Shown: in pieces, positions 17,697 to 28,602 of the stretch
Layout: each line of letters starts with the position of its first letter
How positions within the stretch are numbered: position 1 is the first letter of the stretch
Assembly (NCBI RefSeq): GCF_004569635.1
Contig: NZ_SPOZ01000004.1
Coordinates: forward strand, 59,962-123,961
Source of the DNA: Streptococcus sp. LYSM12
GTDB taxonomy: Bacteria; Bacillota; Bacilli; Lactobacillales; Streptococcaceae
DNA length: 64,000 nt
Direction: 5' to 3'
Translations under genes and position numbers: made by a program
Notes under the pieces: model-generated
Told to the model about the DNA's origin: nothing
The model's database searches: none
Seen by the model: only the letters and a program-made list of their open reading frames with translations

Positions 17697-18311
17697 CTAT
17701 CTCATTTTTTCCAAAATAGGACGGTAGTCTTCAAAACTTACCTTATCCGAGCCATATCGAATCTCTGGGGCAATACCTGCAATGTATGCCAGAACAGGGC
17801 TTATATCCTTAACTGGTGCACCCGGTGACAATTTTATAATCCTTTTCTCATCTGACTTAGTAATGAAGACAAGCTGCGGATCATCCCCCACAATTGCCTG
17901 ACCACGACGTTTAAGCGCAGCTGTCCGCTCATAGTAGATAGCAGAAACAGTATCTAAATCAATGAAGTCGAATTCCCAATTACTAATGAAATGATTCTTA
18001 TAAACAGCAAGATAGAACTCTTGGTAAAAATCTGCCTTTTCTGGTAGAACAGTGACACCACCTGGCAACTCTGGAAACAGTTGCTCAAATCTTGCATAGC
18101 GAGCAATACGCTCTTTTACCTTACGATACTCTAATACTAACAAAATAACAAAAACAAGGACAACAACCAAGGGAATCCCTACTCTAAATAAGCTAGTATC
18201 CGTCCCTGCTGGTGCGTCAGTAACAAATATTCTCCAAAACAACCAACCTGCAAAAGCTACAAAAACTGTCCAGATAATAGGTGTAAATAGAAAACCTGTA
18301 TCTTTCCTCAT
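17697..18311 (-). CDS. Membrane protein with a YKNH-type domain (204 aa)
   Basis: Two hydrophobic segments near the N-terminus (about residues 8-28 and 46-62) are followed by a cytoplasmic domain with EFYLAVYKNHFI and FIDLDTVSAIYYERT. This domain resembles the C-terminus of the gene at 6743-7711, so the two are paralogues. The start MRKDTGF has GGAGGAG eight bases upstream; the frame extension to 18329 lacks one. It lies 70 bases after fusA beyond a terminator. Function unknown. Confidence 0.75.
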   Translation of the reverse strand: MRKDTGFLFTPIIWTVFVAFAGWLFWRIFVTDAPAGTDTSLFRVGIPLVVVLVFVILLVLEYRKVKERIARYARFEQLFPELPGGVTVLPEKADFYQEFYLAVYKNHFISNWEFDFIDLDTVSAIYYERTAALKRRGQAIVGDDPQLVFITKSDEKRIIKLSPGAPVKDISPVLAYIAGIAPEIRYGSDKVSFEDYRPILEKMR

Positions 18312-18340
18312 AATTCGACTCCTCCACAACTATAGAAAAG

Positions 18341-18370
18341 AAGATGAGGAAACTTGAATTCCTCATCTTT
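18341..18370 (-). terminator. Terminator downstream of fusA
   Basis: AAGATGAGGAA and TTCCTCATCTT form an 11-bp stem, with T-rich sequence on the minus strand, ten bases after the fusA stop. Confidence 0.75.
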
Positions 18371-18380
18371 TAGCAGTTCA

Positions 18381-20462
18381 TTAAGCGTTTCCACCATTTT
18401 TCTTGATGATCTCGTCTTGTACTGACTTAGGCACATCTTCATAGTGGTCAAATACCATCATGAACGTACCACGTCCTTGTGTAGCTGAACGAAGAACTGT
18501 TGCATAACCGAACATTTCAGCAAGTGGCACATAGGCACGAACAATTTGTGTGTTACCACGAGCTTCCATACCATCTACACGTCCACGACGAGCTGTTACG
18601 TGTCCCATAACATCACCAAGGTTATCTTCCGGTGCAGTAATCGTTACAAGCATCATTGGTTCAAGGATAACCGGTTGTGCAGATTTCGCTGCTTCTTTAA
18701 GGGCAAGGGAAGCTGCAACTTTAAAGGCTGTTTCAGATGAGTCAACATCATGATATGAACCATCATAAAGTTTTGCTTTCACGTCAACGATTGGGTAACC
18801 AGCAAGAACACCGTTGGCCATAGATTCAACCAACCCTTTTTCAACTGCCGGGATAAATTCACGTGGAACCACACCACCGACAATCGCATTTTCAAACTCA
18901 AATCCTTTTCCTTCTTCATTTGGAGTAAATTCAATCCATACATCACCAAATTGACCTTTACCACCTGATTGACGTTTGAAGAATCCGCGAGCTTGAGTTG
19001 AAGCACGGAATGTTTCACGGTAGGATACTTGAGGAGCACCTACATTTGCTTCCACCTTAAACTCACGACGCATACGGTCAACAAGGACATCCAAGTGAAG
19101 CTCACCCATACCAGAGATAACTGTTTCACCAGTTTCAACATTTGTTTCAACGCGGAATGTTGGATCTTCTTCAGCCAATTTAGAAAGGGCAACACCCATC
19201 TTGTCTTGGTCTGCTTTTGATTTTGGCTCCACCATCAATTGGATAACTGGCTCTGGAACATTGATAGACTCAAGGATTACTTTTGCCTTTTCATCTGTCA
19301 ATGAGTCACCAGTTGTTGTATCTTTCAAACCAACGGCAGCCGCAATATCACCTGAGTAAACAGTTTCAATTTCTTGACGGCTATTCGCGTGCATTTGAAG
19401 AATACGTCCGATACGTTCACGTTTCCCTTTGGAAGTATTCATAACGTATGAACCTGAGTTAAGGACACCTGAATACACGCGGAAGAATGTCAAACGACCT
19501 ACAAATGGGTCTGTCATAATCTTGAAAGCAAGAGCTGCAAATGGCTCTTCATCTGAAGCTGGACGTTCTTCTTCAGCATCTGTATCTGGATTAATCCCTT
19601 TGATAGCTGGGATATCAATCGGACTTGGAAGGTAGTCAATAACCGCATCAAGCATCAACTGAACACCTTTATTTTTGAAAGCAGAACCACACAATACTGG
19701 GAAAAATTCAACATTGATTGTCGCTTTACGGATAGCAGCTTTCAATTCTTCGTTTGTGATTTCTTCACCTTCAAGGTATTTCATCATCAAATCTTCATCT
19801 GTTTCCGCAACTGCTTCTACCAATTTTTCACGGTATTCTTGAGCTTGCTCAAGGTATTCAGCTGGAATATCTTCTTCAAGAATGTCAGTACCGAGATCAT
19901 TTGTATAGATTTCGGCTTTCATTTTAATTAAATCAATGATTCCACGGAAATCGTCTTCTGCACCGATTGGCAATTGGATTGGGTGAGCATTTGCTTGCAA
20001 GCGCTCATGAAGTGTGCTTACTGAATAAAGGAAATCTGCTCCGATTTTATCCATTTTGTTGGCAAATACGATACGAGGAACCCCGTACTCGGTTGCTTGG
20101 CGCCAAACTGTTTCCGTCTGTGGTTCAACCCCTGATTGTGAGTCAAGAACGGTTACTGCACCGTCCAATACACGAAGAGAACGCTGTACTTCAATAGTGA
20201 AGTCCACGTGTCCTGGTGTGTCGATGATGTTTACGCGATGGTTATTCCATTGTGCAGTTGTCGCAGCAGATGTAATTGTAATTCCGCGCTCTTGCTCTTG
20301 CTCCATCCAGTCCATTTGTGAAGCACCTTCGTGTGTTTCACCGATTTTATGGATTTTACCAGTGTAGTAAAGAATACGCTCAGTTGTAGTTGTTTTACCG
20401 GCATCGACGTGAGCCATGATACCGATATTACGAGTTTTTTCTAATGAAAATTCGCGTGCCAT
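18381..20462 (-). CDS. fusA: Elongation factor G
   Basis: Ribosomal translocase GTPase of 693 residues. The G1 motif [10 protein letters not shown]2/G3 ([19 protein letters not shown]) and G4 NKMDK are present, followed by domains II-V to the C-terminus. It belongs to the str group (rpsL-rpsG-fusA), but here about 590 bases, a terminator and its own promoter separate it from rpsG, so it may be transcribed on its own. Confidence 0.97.
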   Translation of the reverse strand: MAREFSLEKTRNIGIMAHVDAGKTTTTERILYYTGKIHKIGETHEGASQMDWMEQEQERGITITSAATTAQWNNHRVNIIDTPGHVDFTIEVQRSLRVLDGAVTVLDSQSGVEPQTETVWRQATEYGVPRIVFANKMDKIGADFLYSVSTLHERLQANAHPIQLPIGAEDDFRGIIDLIKMKAEIYTNDLGTDILEEDIPAEYLEQAQEYREKLVEAVAETDEDLMMKYLEGEEITNEELKAAIRKATINVEFFPVLCGSAFKNKGVQLMLDAVIDYLPSPIDIPAIKGINPDTDAEEERPASDEEPFAALAFKIMTDPFVGRLTFFRVYSGVLNSGSYVMNTSKGKRERIGRILQMHANSRQEIETVYSGDIAAAVGLKDTTTGDSLTDEKAKVILESINVPEPVIQLMVEPKSKADQDKMGVALSKLAEEDPTFRVETNVETGETVISGMGELHLDVLVDRMRREFKVEANVGAPQVSYRETFRASTQARGFFKRQSGGKGQFGDVWIEFTPNEEGKGFEFENAIVGGVVPREFIPAVEKGLVESMANGVLAGYPIVDVKAKLYDGSYHDVDSSETAFKVAASLALKEAAKSAQPVILEPMMLVTITAPEDNLGDVMGHVTARRGRVDGMEARGNTQIVRAYVPLAEMFGYATVLRSATQGRGTFMMVFDHYEDVPKSVQDEIIKKNGGNA

Positions 20463-20497
20463 TATGTTCTCCTATAGTTTAAATTTAGTTACATCTC

Positions 20498-20506
20498 ATT
20501 ATAGCA
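20498..20506 (-). promoter_or_regulatory. Extended -10 promoter of fusA
   Basis: TGCTATAAT lies about 36 bases before the fusA ATG, just downstream of the terminator that ends rpsL-rpsG transcription. No good -35 box is seen. Confidence 0.5.
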
Positions 20507-20511
20507 TATTT

Positions 20512-20543
20512 TAGAAAAAAACGGATAGGCAAGACCTACCCGT
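20512..20543 (-). terminator. Terminator downstream of rpsL-rpsG
   Basis: A nine-position stem with one mismatch (ACGGGTAGG / CCTATCCGT) is followed on the minus strand by seven T residues. Confidence 0.75.
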
Positions 20544-21054
20544 TACTAAAATGTTTTTAGCTTGTAAAATAGTTAAGAAAGATACTTGTGAGTAAATGTA
20601 ATAGAGATACTCACTATCACTAAAATCGCGCGCGACCAGTGAAAAAGATGGAACTCCTTTGTCTAAGAAACACTACATTGCTGTCCTATTTTCACTCTGC
20701 ATGTGTCATAGCCTTATATCACCCAGTCAAGGTTCAAGCTACGACTCATTGTTTATCATCGTAACCTCAGGCGCTTTCTTGCTTTGATAGAAAAACACTT
20801 GACACTTTCATAACCTAATTGAATTTGGGCTAAACAAAGTGTGAAAAAGAGGCGAAGCTATTGTAACGTTTGTTTGTAGAACAAACTCACCTCTAGGTTC
20901 TTCGTCCGATTTTCTATTTTTCCTTGAACTCTGTATCTTCTTAATGGAGCAAGAGTTATTTACTTACCATGAAAAAGAGGAGTGTTCTTGTACATAAGTA
21001 CATAGCAAGCATTTCCTATTTTTCACTAGCAAACCAACTCTCTGCATTTCAATC
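20544..21054. other. About 510 bases between rpsG and the terminator, no gene seen
   Basis: No convincing frame, repeat or regulatory element was recognised here. The stretch would be transcribed as the 3' tail of the rpsL-rpsG message. Confidence 0.5.
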
Positions 21055-21525
21055 TTACCAACGGAAGTGTGCAAACGCGCGGTTCGCTTCTGCCATACGG
21101 TGAGTATCTTCACGCTTCTTAACAGCTGCACCGGTGTTATTTGCTGCATCCATGATTTCTTTCGCAAGGCGGTCAACCATAGTATGCTCACCACGGTTAC
21201 GTGCAATTGTTACCAACCAACGAAGTCCAAGAGTTGTACGACGTTCTGGACGCACTTCAACTGGGACCTGATAGTTAGACCCACCAACACGACGAGCACG
21301 TACTTCAAGTACAGGCATGATATTTTCCATTGCTGTTTCAAATACTTCTAGCGCATCGTTTCCAGTAGCTTCCTTGATTTGATCAAAGGCACCGTATACG
21401 ATAGAAGCCGCTGTACCACGTTTTCCATCAAGCATAACACGGTTGATTAAACGCGTTACTAATTTTGAATTGTAAAGCGGATCTGGCAATACTTCGCGCT
21501 TAGGCGCTTGGTTTTTACGACTCAT
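21055..21525 (-). CDS. rpsG: Ribosomal protein S7
   Basis: Small-subunit protein of 156 residues that nucleates assembly of the 30S head and binds the 3' domain of 16S rRNA. The N-terminal basic segment [15 protein letters not shown] and the C-terminal [20 protein letters not shown] are typical. It follows rpsL by 18 bases in the same transcript, with AAGGGG before the ATG. Full family length. Confidence 0.97.
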   Translation of the reverse strand: MSRKNQAPKREVLPDPLYNSKLVTRLINRVMLDGKRGTAASIVYGAFDQIKEATGNDALEVFETAMENIMPVLEVRARRVGGSNYQVPVEVRPERRTTLGLRWLVTIARNRGEHTMVDRLAKEIMDAANNTGAAVKKREDTHRMAEANRAFAHFRW

Positions 21526-21543
21526 TTATCTTTATCCCCTTTC

Positions 21544-21957
21544 TTACCCTTTTGGACGTTTTGTACCGTATTTCGAACGGCCTTGTTTACGATCCGTTAC
21601 ACCTGCTGTATCAAGTGCACCACGAACGATATGATAACGTACCCCTGGAAGGTCTTTTACACGTCCACCACGAAGAAGCACCACGCTGTGCTCTTGAAGG
21701 TTGTGTCCGATACCTGGGATATAAGCAGTTACTTCAATCAAGTTACTCAAACGTACACGAGCAAATTTCCGAAGGGCTGAGTTAGGCTTTTTAGGCGTCA
21801 TTGTTCCGACACGAGTCGCAACACCACGTTTTTGTGGTGAAGAAACATTTGTTTGAACTTTTTTACGGCTGTTGTAACCAACGTTCAAAGCTGGTGATTT
21901 AGATTTTTCTACTTTAGACTTACGTGGTTTACGAACCAACTGGTTAATTGTAGGCAT
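21544..21957 (-). CDS. rpsL: Ribosomal protein S12
   Basis: Decoding-centre protein of 137 residues. The signature [19 protein letters not shown] is present. Lysine in PKKPNS (residue about 56) and the later [25 protein letters not shown] region, both positions where streptomycin-resistance changes occur, show the ordinary susceptible residues, judged by eye. It is the first gene of the rpsL-rpsG unit behind a strong promoter. Confidence 0.97.
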   Translation of the reverse strand: MPTINQLVRKPRKSKVEKSKSPALNVGYNSRKKVQTNVSSPQKRGVATRVGTMTPKKPNSALRKFARVRLSNLIEVTAYIPGIGHNLQEHSVVLLRGGRVKDLPGVRYHIVRGALDTAGVTDRKQGRSKYGTKRPKG

Positions 21958-22096
21958 CTACATTCTCCTGTATAAATTTTTATTTTTGGTTGATAGAGCA
22001 CTTGGTGACAGCCTCTATCCGTGTGTACTTTGCAACTATTTGTCAGCACGTCTCTGTACACTTTTGAGAGACCAAAAGTAAAAAGTACCGTTTATC

Positions 22097-22125
22097 ATCA
22101 TAACACAAACAGCCCCCTCTGTCAA
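22097..22125 (-). promoter_or_regulatory. Promoter of rpsL-rpsG
   Basis: A consensus -35 TTGACA and a -10 TATGAT are 17 bases apart, giving a leader of about 130 bases that could hold regulatory structure. Confidence 0.8.
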
Positions 22126-22200
22126 CTATCCCTACTGATTATTTCATGCCGCACGCATGAAGGGAGTGAGAAAGAACTCGACAGGTCAAAAAAGGGTTCA

Positions 22201-22240
22201 GTTTTTACCTTATTTCCTAAATTCTAACTTAGGGCTGAAA
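22201..22240. repeat. Dispersed 40-bp repeat, reverse of 6181-6220
   Basis: The reverse complement matches 6181-6220 at about 37 of 40 positions (starts TTTCAGCCCTAAG, ends GGAAATAAGGTAAAAAC). Both copies are intergenic. Confidence 0.8.
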
Positions 22241-22280
22241 CGGTCTATTCCCAGACCATTTCACTCCCACCCCTGCACAG

Positions 22281-22310
22281 CTCCAACAGTCAGAGTAGTG
22301 ACTGTTGGAG
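22281..22310. repeat. Perfect inverted repeat, 12-bp arms
   Basis: CTCCAACAGTCA and TGACTGTTGGAG flank a six-base GAGTAG loop. It has no T-run, so it is not a clear terminator. Confidence 0.8.
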
Positions 22311-22469
22311 GTTGGAAATGAAGCCAACGAGTTCGCATCAGTCGTAGAGGTCAGATTTGGAGTGGGAAACACCAACAAATATGAGTAAAAACTCCAGTGG
22401 AGCTTTTTAGCCTGCTCCTTGAAAAAAGAGCAGCATATCATTTCCAACCGTCAACGGCAGGATAGCTAT

Positions 22470-22575
22470 TATAGTCATTTCGTTTACTTTTAGTACTAGG
22501 CAAGGAGCTGCAGGCTGTACTAGAGTACGGCAAAGCGAGTGAACGAAGGAACAAAAGATAAACGAAATGACTATA
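22470..22575. repeat. RUP-like palindromic element, copy 4
   Basis: TAGTCATTTCG…CGAAATGACTA termini with perfect complementarity at the ends and TA on both sides. The centre is the type A form with GAGCTGCAGGC and GTACTAGAGTAC. Confidence 0.92.
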
Positions 22576-22620
22576 AAGCAAGCAACCACTGCGTCAACAT
22601 CATTCGGTTCATAAAGGGAG

Positions 22621-22648
22621 AAAGCTGGGACTTATGTCCCAGCCTCTA
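22621..22648. terminator. Terminator downstream of the luciferase-like gene
   Basis: GCTGGGAC-TTAT-GTCCCAGC stem. The same hairpin with related upstream flank recurs at 24017-24043. Confidence 0.6.
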
Positions 22649-22825
22649 GTTACATGTATTTTTAAATAACTTCACAAAACTTACTTTTCAATCTGACGAA
22701 TCTTTTATTTTCAGCTATGATAATGCCGTTTTTTTCTAAAGAACTGCCTCTCCTATAAACAACTCTTTTCTGAAAACGAATCTTTCTTCAGGTATTTATC
22801 GTGCTAAGCATTTTATCAAAGAAGA

Positions 22826-23875
22826 CTACTGTCCTTTAGTAGAAAAATAAGCCCGCACTTTTGGTGCAACTTTTTCACCATAAAGGCGAATCGCTTTCAA
22901 CGTATCTTCGTGTGGCATAGAACCGACCGGAATATGGAGCATAAAGCTATCAAGCTTCAACTCTTCAATCACCTGTATCATCTTATCTGCCACCGTATCA
23001 GGGTCTCCAACAAACATGGCTCCGTCTTCAGCAATATTTTTTCTATAAGCTTCATAGGTCAGTTCTTTCCAAAAAGGCCTGTCCTTGCTAATAGCATCTA
23101 CCAACTGTTTTGTCGGATAAAAATAATCTCGCTCAGCTTGCTCCTTATCTTCTGCAATCCATCCCCACGAATGAGCTCCGACCGTCATCTTCTCCTCATC
23201 ATGTCCTTTCAAGCGCCCAATTTTCCGATACATCTCGACCAAAGGTTTGAAATAACGAGGATTGCTGCCAATAATAGCATAAACAATCGGCAAGCCTAGA
23301 GCCGCTATTTTCTGTGTGGATTCAGGACTACCTCCTGTCGCAACTTTGATCGGAAAATCGTCTTGAACGGCTCTCGGATAAACAGGTCTATTCTCTACAC
23401 TTTGCGTATGCTGTCCCTGCCAATTCAAATAAATCTTGTCCTTAATAGCTAACAGCATCTCGAGCTTCTCATCAAATAAATCTTCATAATCTCTCAAATC
23501 ATAACCAAATAAAGGAAAAGACTCAGTAAAAGAACCCCGTCCTACCATTATCTCTGCTCGACCATTCGACAGAGCATCAATCGTTGCATACTGTTGATAC
23601 ACTCGAACAGGATCAACCGATGATAGTACTGTCACAGCACTCGACAAACGAATACGCTTGGTCTTAACTGCCCCTGCCGCCAAAACAATTTCTGGCGCCG
23701 ATACCGCAAAATCTTCCCGATGATGCTCACCGATAGCATATATATCAAGACCGACCTGATCTGCCAATTCAATCTCCTCCACCAAATTGCGGATTCGCTC
23801 CGCATGATCCACTGCCTGACCTGTTCTTTCTAGCAGAGTTGTCTCTCCAAATGTAGAAATTCCTAATTCAACCAT
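22826..23875 (-). CDS. Luciferase-like flavin-dependent oxidoreductase (LLM class)
   Basis: A 349-residue TIM-barrel flavoprotein of the bacterial luciferase-like family. Recognisable parts are the N-terminal ELGISTFGET strand, [41 protein letters not shown] and the GGSPES phosphate-binding turn. Family members oxidise or reduce diverse substrates with FMN; the substrate here cannot be told. It is a single-gene unit with its own promoter and a perfect palindrome next to the promoter, so it is probably under a dedicated repressor. Confidence 0.88.
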   Translation of the reverse strand: MVELGISTFGETTLLERTGQAVDHAERIRNLVEEIELADQVGLDIYAIGEHHREDFAVSAPEIVLAAGAVKTKRIRLSSAVTVLSSVDPVRVYQQYATIDALSNGRAEIMVGRGSFTESFPLFGYDLRDYEDLFDEKLEMLLAIKDKIYLNWQGQHTQSVENRPVYPRAVQDDFPIKVATGGSPESTQKIAALGLPIVYAIIGSNPRYFKPLVEMYRKIGRLKGHDEEKMTVGAHSWGWIAEDKEQAERDYFYPTKQLVDAISKDRPFWKELTYEAYRKNIAEDGAMFVGDPDTVADKMIQVIEELKLDSFMLHIPVGSMPHEDTLKAIRLYGEKVAPKVRAYFSTKGQ

Positions 23876-23911
23876 CTTATCGCTCCTTTATTTTTGTTAG
23901 AAACATTTTAT

Positions 23912-23923
23912 CACTAATTAGTG
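23912..23923 (-). promoter_or_regulatory. Palindromic operator candidate
   Basis: CACTAATTAGTG is a perfect 12-bp palindrome about 37 bases upstream of the luciferase-like gene, overlapping the probable promoter. The shape suggests a MarR- or TetR-type site; the regulator is not identified. Confidence 0.45.
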
Positions 23924-24016
23924 TTAAAAGAAAATCATTTGCTCATACCAATATTCCCAAGATTTGTACTATAACCATTGAAGCCATCAACCACTGCATT
24001 CGGTTCATAAAGTAAG

Positions 24017-24043
24017 AAAGCTGGGACTTAGTCCCAGCCTCTT
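24017..24043 (-). terminator. Terminator downstream of groEL
   Basis: GCTGGGAC-TTA-GTCCCAGC stem, ten bases after the groEL stop. The flank (CGGTTCATAAAG before the stem) is shared with the terminator at 22621. Confidence 0.75.
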
Positions 24044-24053
24044 TCTATACATT

Positions 24054-25978
<1,925 letters not shown>

Positions 25979-26005
25979 ATCATACCTCCAAAAATACATT
26001 CTATT

Positions 26006-26032
26006 TTAGCACTCCCTATATCCGAGTGCTAA
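26006..26032 (-). promoter_or_regulatory. CIRCE element (HrcA operator)
   Basis: A perfect CIRCE: TTAGCACTC, nine bases, GAGTGCTAA. It sits between the groES promoter and its start codon. Confidence 0.97.
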
Positions 26033-26046
26033 TTTCTTTTGTTTTT

Positions 26047-26074
26047 ATTATATCATTTGGTCAAAAATAGTCAA
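26047..26074 (-). promoter_or_regulatory. Promoter of groES-groEL
   Basis: TTGACT and TATAAT are 16 bases apart. The -10 box ends 14 bases before the CIRCE element, so HrcA bound there would block early transcription. Confidence 0.8.
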
Positions 26075-26843
26075 GCAATTTTCTCTACCTTTTCACAAAT
26101 CGGACTCAAGACTGATAGTTAGACGATAACCGTGCGAAGCAGCTCCTATCTGCACTAGAAATTTTATTCTTTCAGCAAACAGTTGTATTCCTATCCTCAC
26201 TCGTCCGTGCAACAACATTCTAAAAAATCAAATCATTTCATACTCGTTAATCACCTTCTTCCAGCTTTAGCTCACCTTGCTGACACCTCAGTTCTACTTC
26301 CGTTTTCCTTACTCTGTCAGATGTTGATTTTTATAGAGTATCCAGATTGTTTTGTGCATCATTCATCTGTGAATACCCGTTCCTACTAAACATCAAAATC
26401 TCCCATATTGACAGTTCCTTAGAGAGAAAGAGTCTCAAGATTTTACTGATGTCCTATCTCTTCAACAATCATGTTTAAACCTAAATGCAATTCTTAGGTT
26501 CTGCATTTGCCAATAAGGTACTGTGATGCAAGTTTCAAAGCAATTTTAAAGGGATACTGACTATAGTTTGAAAAACGAACGGTTAACAAAATAAGGTGTT
26601 GAAGTGTGCATACAGGTTCTTATGTTGTGACAAAAGTAGTCAACCTCTCTGAATGTTACAGCATTTCCACTTCAAAAAAGTAGGGCATACTATTGCTACC
26701 ACATGCGGAAGTAAATTTAGAAAACATGTAGTGGCGTATGTAACAGAGAGCCACTCCCCATCACAGGTTACTCGTTGAAGCAGAAGCACTCTATCATTTG
26801 AATAGCTTGAAACATGTCCCTATCTTTTGCTGGATATCGCTTT
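26075..26843. other. About 770 bases without a convincing gene
   Basis: Nothing certain is seen. The part at 26245-26310 resembles the intergenic sequence at 11040-11100 (shared words CTCACCTTGCT and CAGTTCTA), suggesting a degenerate dispersed repeat. Confidence 0.4.
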
Positions 26844-27239
26844 CTAGAACGGTAGCTCTTCTTCATCTAACACCATATCAGCTAAACCCTCGCTCACGTT
26901 ATTTTCACGCATAGCACGTTGGGCGCGACTTTCAAGTAATTGAAAGGACTGTCCCAGAACTTCTGTCACATACTGGTTCTGACCATTTTTTTCATATTTA
27001 CGCGTGCGAAGCTCACCATCTATAGAAATAAGACTCCCCTTTCCACCGTAAGATGCCAAAATCTCAGCTAATTTATCCCAAAAGACTGCTGTAATGAAGT
27101 CAGCTTCACGCTCACCATCTCCCGTTTTAAACCGCCGATTAACTGCTAGCGTTATACGTGTGAGATGTTTTCCACTCACTGTTTGATTCATTTCAGGTTG
27201 GGCCGTCAAACGGCCAATCATAATCACTTTATTATACAT
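26844..27239 (-). CDS. ssbB: Competence single-stranded DNA-binding protein SsbB
   Basis: A 131-residue single-stranded DNA-binding protein. The OB fold occupies about residues 1-105 (MYNKVIMIGRLTAQPE, ADFITAVFWDKLAE), and the acidic protein-docking tip is DEEELPF. The short length without a long linker is that of SsbB, which protects incoming DNA during transformation, rather than the longer housekeeping SsbA. A ComX cin-box 20 bases upstream supports this directly. AGGAGG precedes the start. Confidence 0.92.
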   Translation of the reverse strand: MYNKVIMIGRLTAQPEMNQTVSGKHLTRITLAVNRRFKTGDGEREADFITAVFWDKLAEILASYGGKGSLISIDGELRTRKYEKNGQNQYVTEVLGQSFQLLESRAQRAMRENNVSEGLADMVLDEEELPF

Positions 27240-27258
27240 TTTTATCCTCCTACTAACC

Positions 27259-27266
27259 TATTCGTA
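27259..27266 (-). promoter_or_regulatory. ComX (SigX) cin-box of ssbB
   Basis: TACGAATA, preceded by a T-run as in the competence consensus, lies 20 bases before the ssbB start. Confidence 0.9.
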
Positions 27267-27276
27267 AAAAATAAAT

Positions 27277-27306
27277 AAAAAAAAATTGGCCAAAACCAAT
27301 TTTTTT
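27277..27306. terminator. Bidirectional terminator between ytpR and ssbB
   Basis: AAAAATTGG and CCAATTTTT form a stem with a CCAAAA-type loop and A/T runs on both sides. Confidence 0.8.
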
Positions 27307-27318
27307 ATTTATGAACGA

Positions 27319-27945
27319 TTATCCTTGCCAATGTCTTGCAGGGTCAAAAGGTGTTCCGACTACTTCACTTGACTCTAGCTCAATAATACCACGTTTTTGT
27401 GGTGCATTTGGAAGCTGTAATTCACGAGGACTACACATCATTCCAAAGCTCTTTTCTCCGCGCAATTCTCCTGGAAAAATCAAGCTACCATTTGGCATCA
27501 TGGCCCCCGGCAATGCAACGATCGTCTTTAAACCTAGAGCCACATTTGGAGCACCTGCTACGATTTGGATGACCTTGTCTTCTGCCACCTGGACTTGACA
27601 GATATTCAAGTGATCGCTATCTGGATGAGCGGTCAGCTCAACTATTTCTCCAACAACAAATTTTGGCTCACGATCATTAAGTAACCGCTCTTCAAAACCT
27701 TCTTTTTGCAATTCTTGATTGAGAATGGCAACTTCTTGATCTGTCAAAAAGACTTGACCCCGTCCAGCAATGTCGAATAAGTTAGATACTTGAAAAATAT
27801 TCCAGGCAACTGTTTCGTGACTATCTACCTGAAAAACGCGTGCCACATTGCCCTTACGCTCAACAGCGACCTTTGCATCCTTGCTATCTGAAACGACAAT
27901 CATCAAGACATCGCCCACATACTCCTTATTATATGTAAAAATCAT
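27319..27945 (-). CDS. ytpR: YtpR-family tRNA-binding-domain protein
   Basis: A 208-residue protein with a C-terminal tRNA-binding OB fold (about residues 92-200) like that at the N-terminus of PheT: FVVGEIVELTAHPDSDHLNICQV, IVAGAPNV, and GMMCSPRELQLP. The N-terminal part is the DUF4479 region typical of YtpR. It probably binds tRNA, but its cellular role is not established. It follows the thioredoxin gene by three bases, in one leftward unit of three genes. Confidence 0.88.
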   Translation of the reverse strand: MIFTYNKEYVGDVLMIVVSDSKDAKVAVERKGNVARVFQVDSHETVAWNIFQVSNLFDIAGRGQVFLTDQEVAILNQELQKEGFEERLLNDREPKFVVGEIVELTAHPDSDHLNICQVQVAEDKVIQIVAGAPNVALGLKTIVALPGAMMPNGSLIFPGELRGEKSFGMMCSPRELQLPNAPQKRGIIELESSEVVGTPFDPARHWQG

Positions 27946-27948
27946 TCC

Positions 27949-28269
27949 TTACCCTCTCATATTTGCTAAAAAATCATTGATTTCCTGCTTGGTCTTGCGC
28001 TCACGGTTGACAAAGCGACCTATCTCCTTACCTTTTTCAAGTACCACTAAACTCGGAATTCCAAATACATTCCACTCCTGCGCCACTTCTAAATACTCAT
28101 CTCTATCCACTAAGACAAATTGAAACTCTGGATTGGCTGCTTCAATTTCTGATAAAAAAGGCTTGATATAGCGACAATCACCACACCATTCTGCTGAGAA
28201 GAAAAAGACCTGTTTCCCCTCTTGTTCTGCTAAATTTGCTAACTCTTCAATATTCTTCGGAATAATCAT
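27949..28269 (-). CDS. Thioredoxin-like protein with CGDC active site
   Basis: A 106-residue thioredoxin fold. The active site is WCGDC (about residue 28) rather than the usual WCGPC, and the cis-proline motif GIPSLVVLEKGKE is present. No signal peptide, so it should act in the cytoplasm. The start MIIPKN overlaps the stop of the upstream gene (ATGA), indicating translational coupling, and GAGGAG lies before it. The Asp between the cysteines would change the redox potential; that is inference. Confidence 0.88.
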   Translation of the reverse strand: MIIPKNIEELANLAEQEGKQVFFFSAEWCGDCRYIKPFLSEIEAANPEFQFVLVDRDEYLEVAQEWNVFGIPSLVVLEKGKEIGRFVNRERKTKQEINDFLANMRG

Positions 28270-28550
28270 ATCAACTCCTCCTCGTACCAAATTACTCCAG
28301 CTTCATTTTCAAACAAATAGCTCTGTCCGTTCTCCATGACTACCCCGCCAACTAGACAATCCTTACTTGAGACCATTTCATTGATAAATACGGTAGCAAT
28401 CTCTCCGTATTCCTCAAAAAATGCCCGCACCTGCTGAAGCGCCTTAGCTTTTTTTCGCTCTTCATATACAGTCATCAAAGACCAAGCGCTAGCTGCTAGA
28501 ATACTTGCTCCAACTACGCCTGCTAGCAAGGCTCCTTTTTTCTTCTTCAT
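28266..28550 (-). CDS. DUF4651-type membrane-anchored protein (94 aa)
   Basis: From MKKKKGALLAGVVG the protein has one N-terminal membrane segment (about residues 6-24) and a soluble domain (ALQQVRAFFEEYGEIATVFINEM…NGQSYLFENEAGVIWYEEELI). It resembles the streptococcal DUF4651 family. ATG codons at 28559 and 28574 are alternative starts, since no strong binding site picks one. It is the first gene of a unit with the thioredoxin and ytpR, divergent from pepA. Function unknown. Confidence 0.7.
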   Translation of the reverse strand: MKKKKGALLAGVVGASILAASAWSLMTVYEERKKAKALQQVRAFFEEYGEIATVFINEMVSSKDCLVGGVVMENGQSYLFENEAGVIWYEEELI

Positions 28551-28602
28551 ACCCAACATTTTACCATAATTCATGATAAAATAGTAGCTAGGAGGAACAA
28601 TT

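Larger units (their letters stand above)
22126..22825. other. About 700 bases of repeats without a gene
   Basis: It contains a 40-bp dispersed repeat (22201-22240), a perfect 12-bp-stem hairpin (22281-22310), one palindromic element (22470-22575) and a terminator (22621-22648). No coding frame is convincing. Confidence 0.6.
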
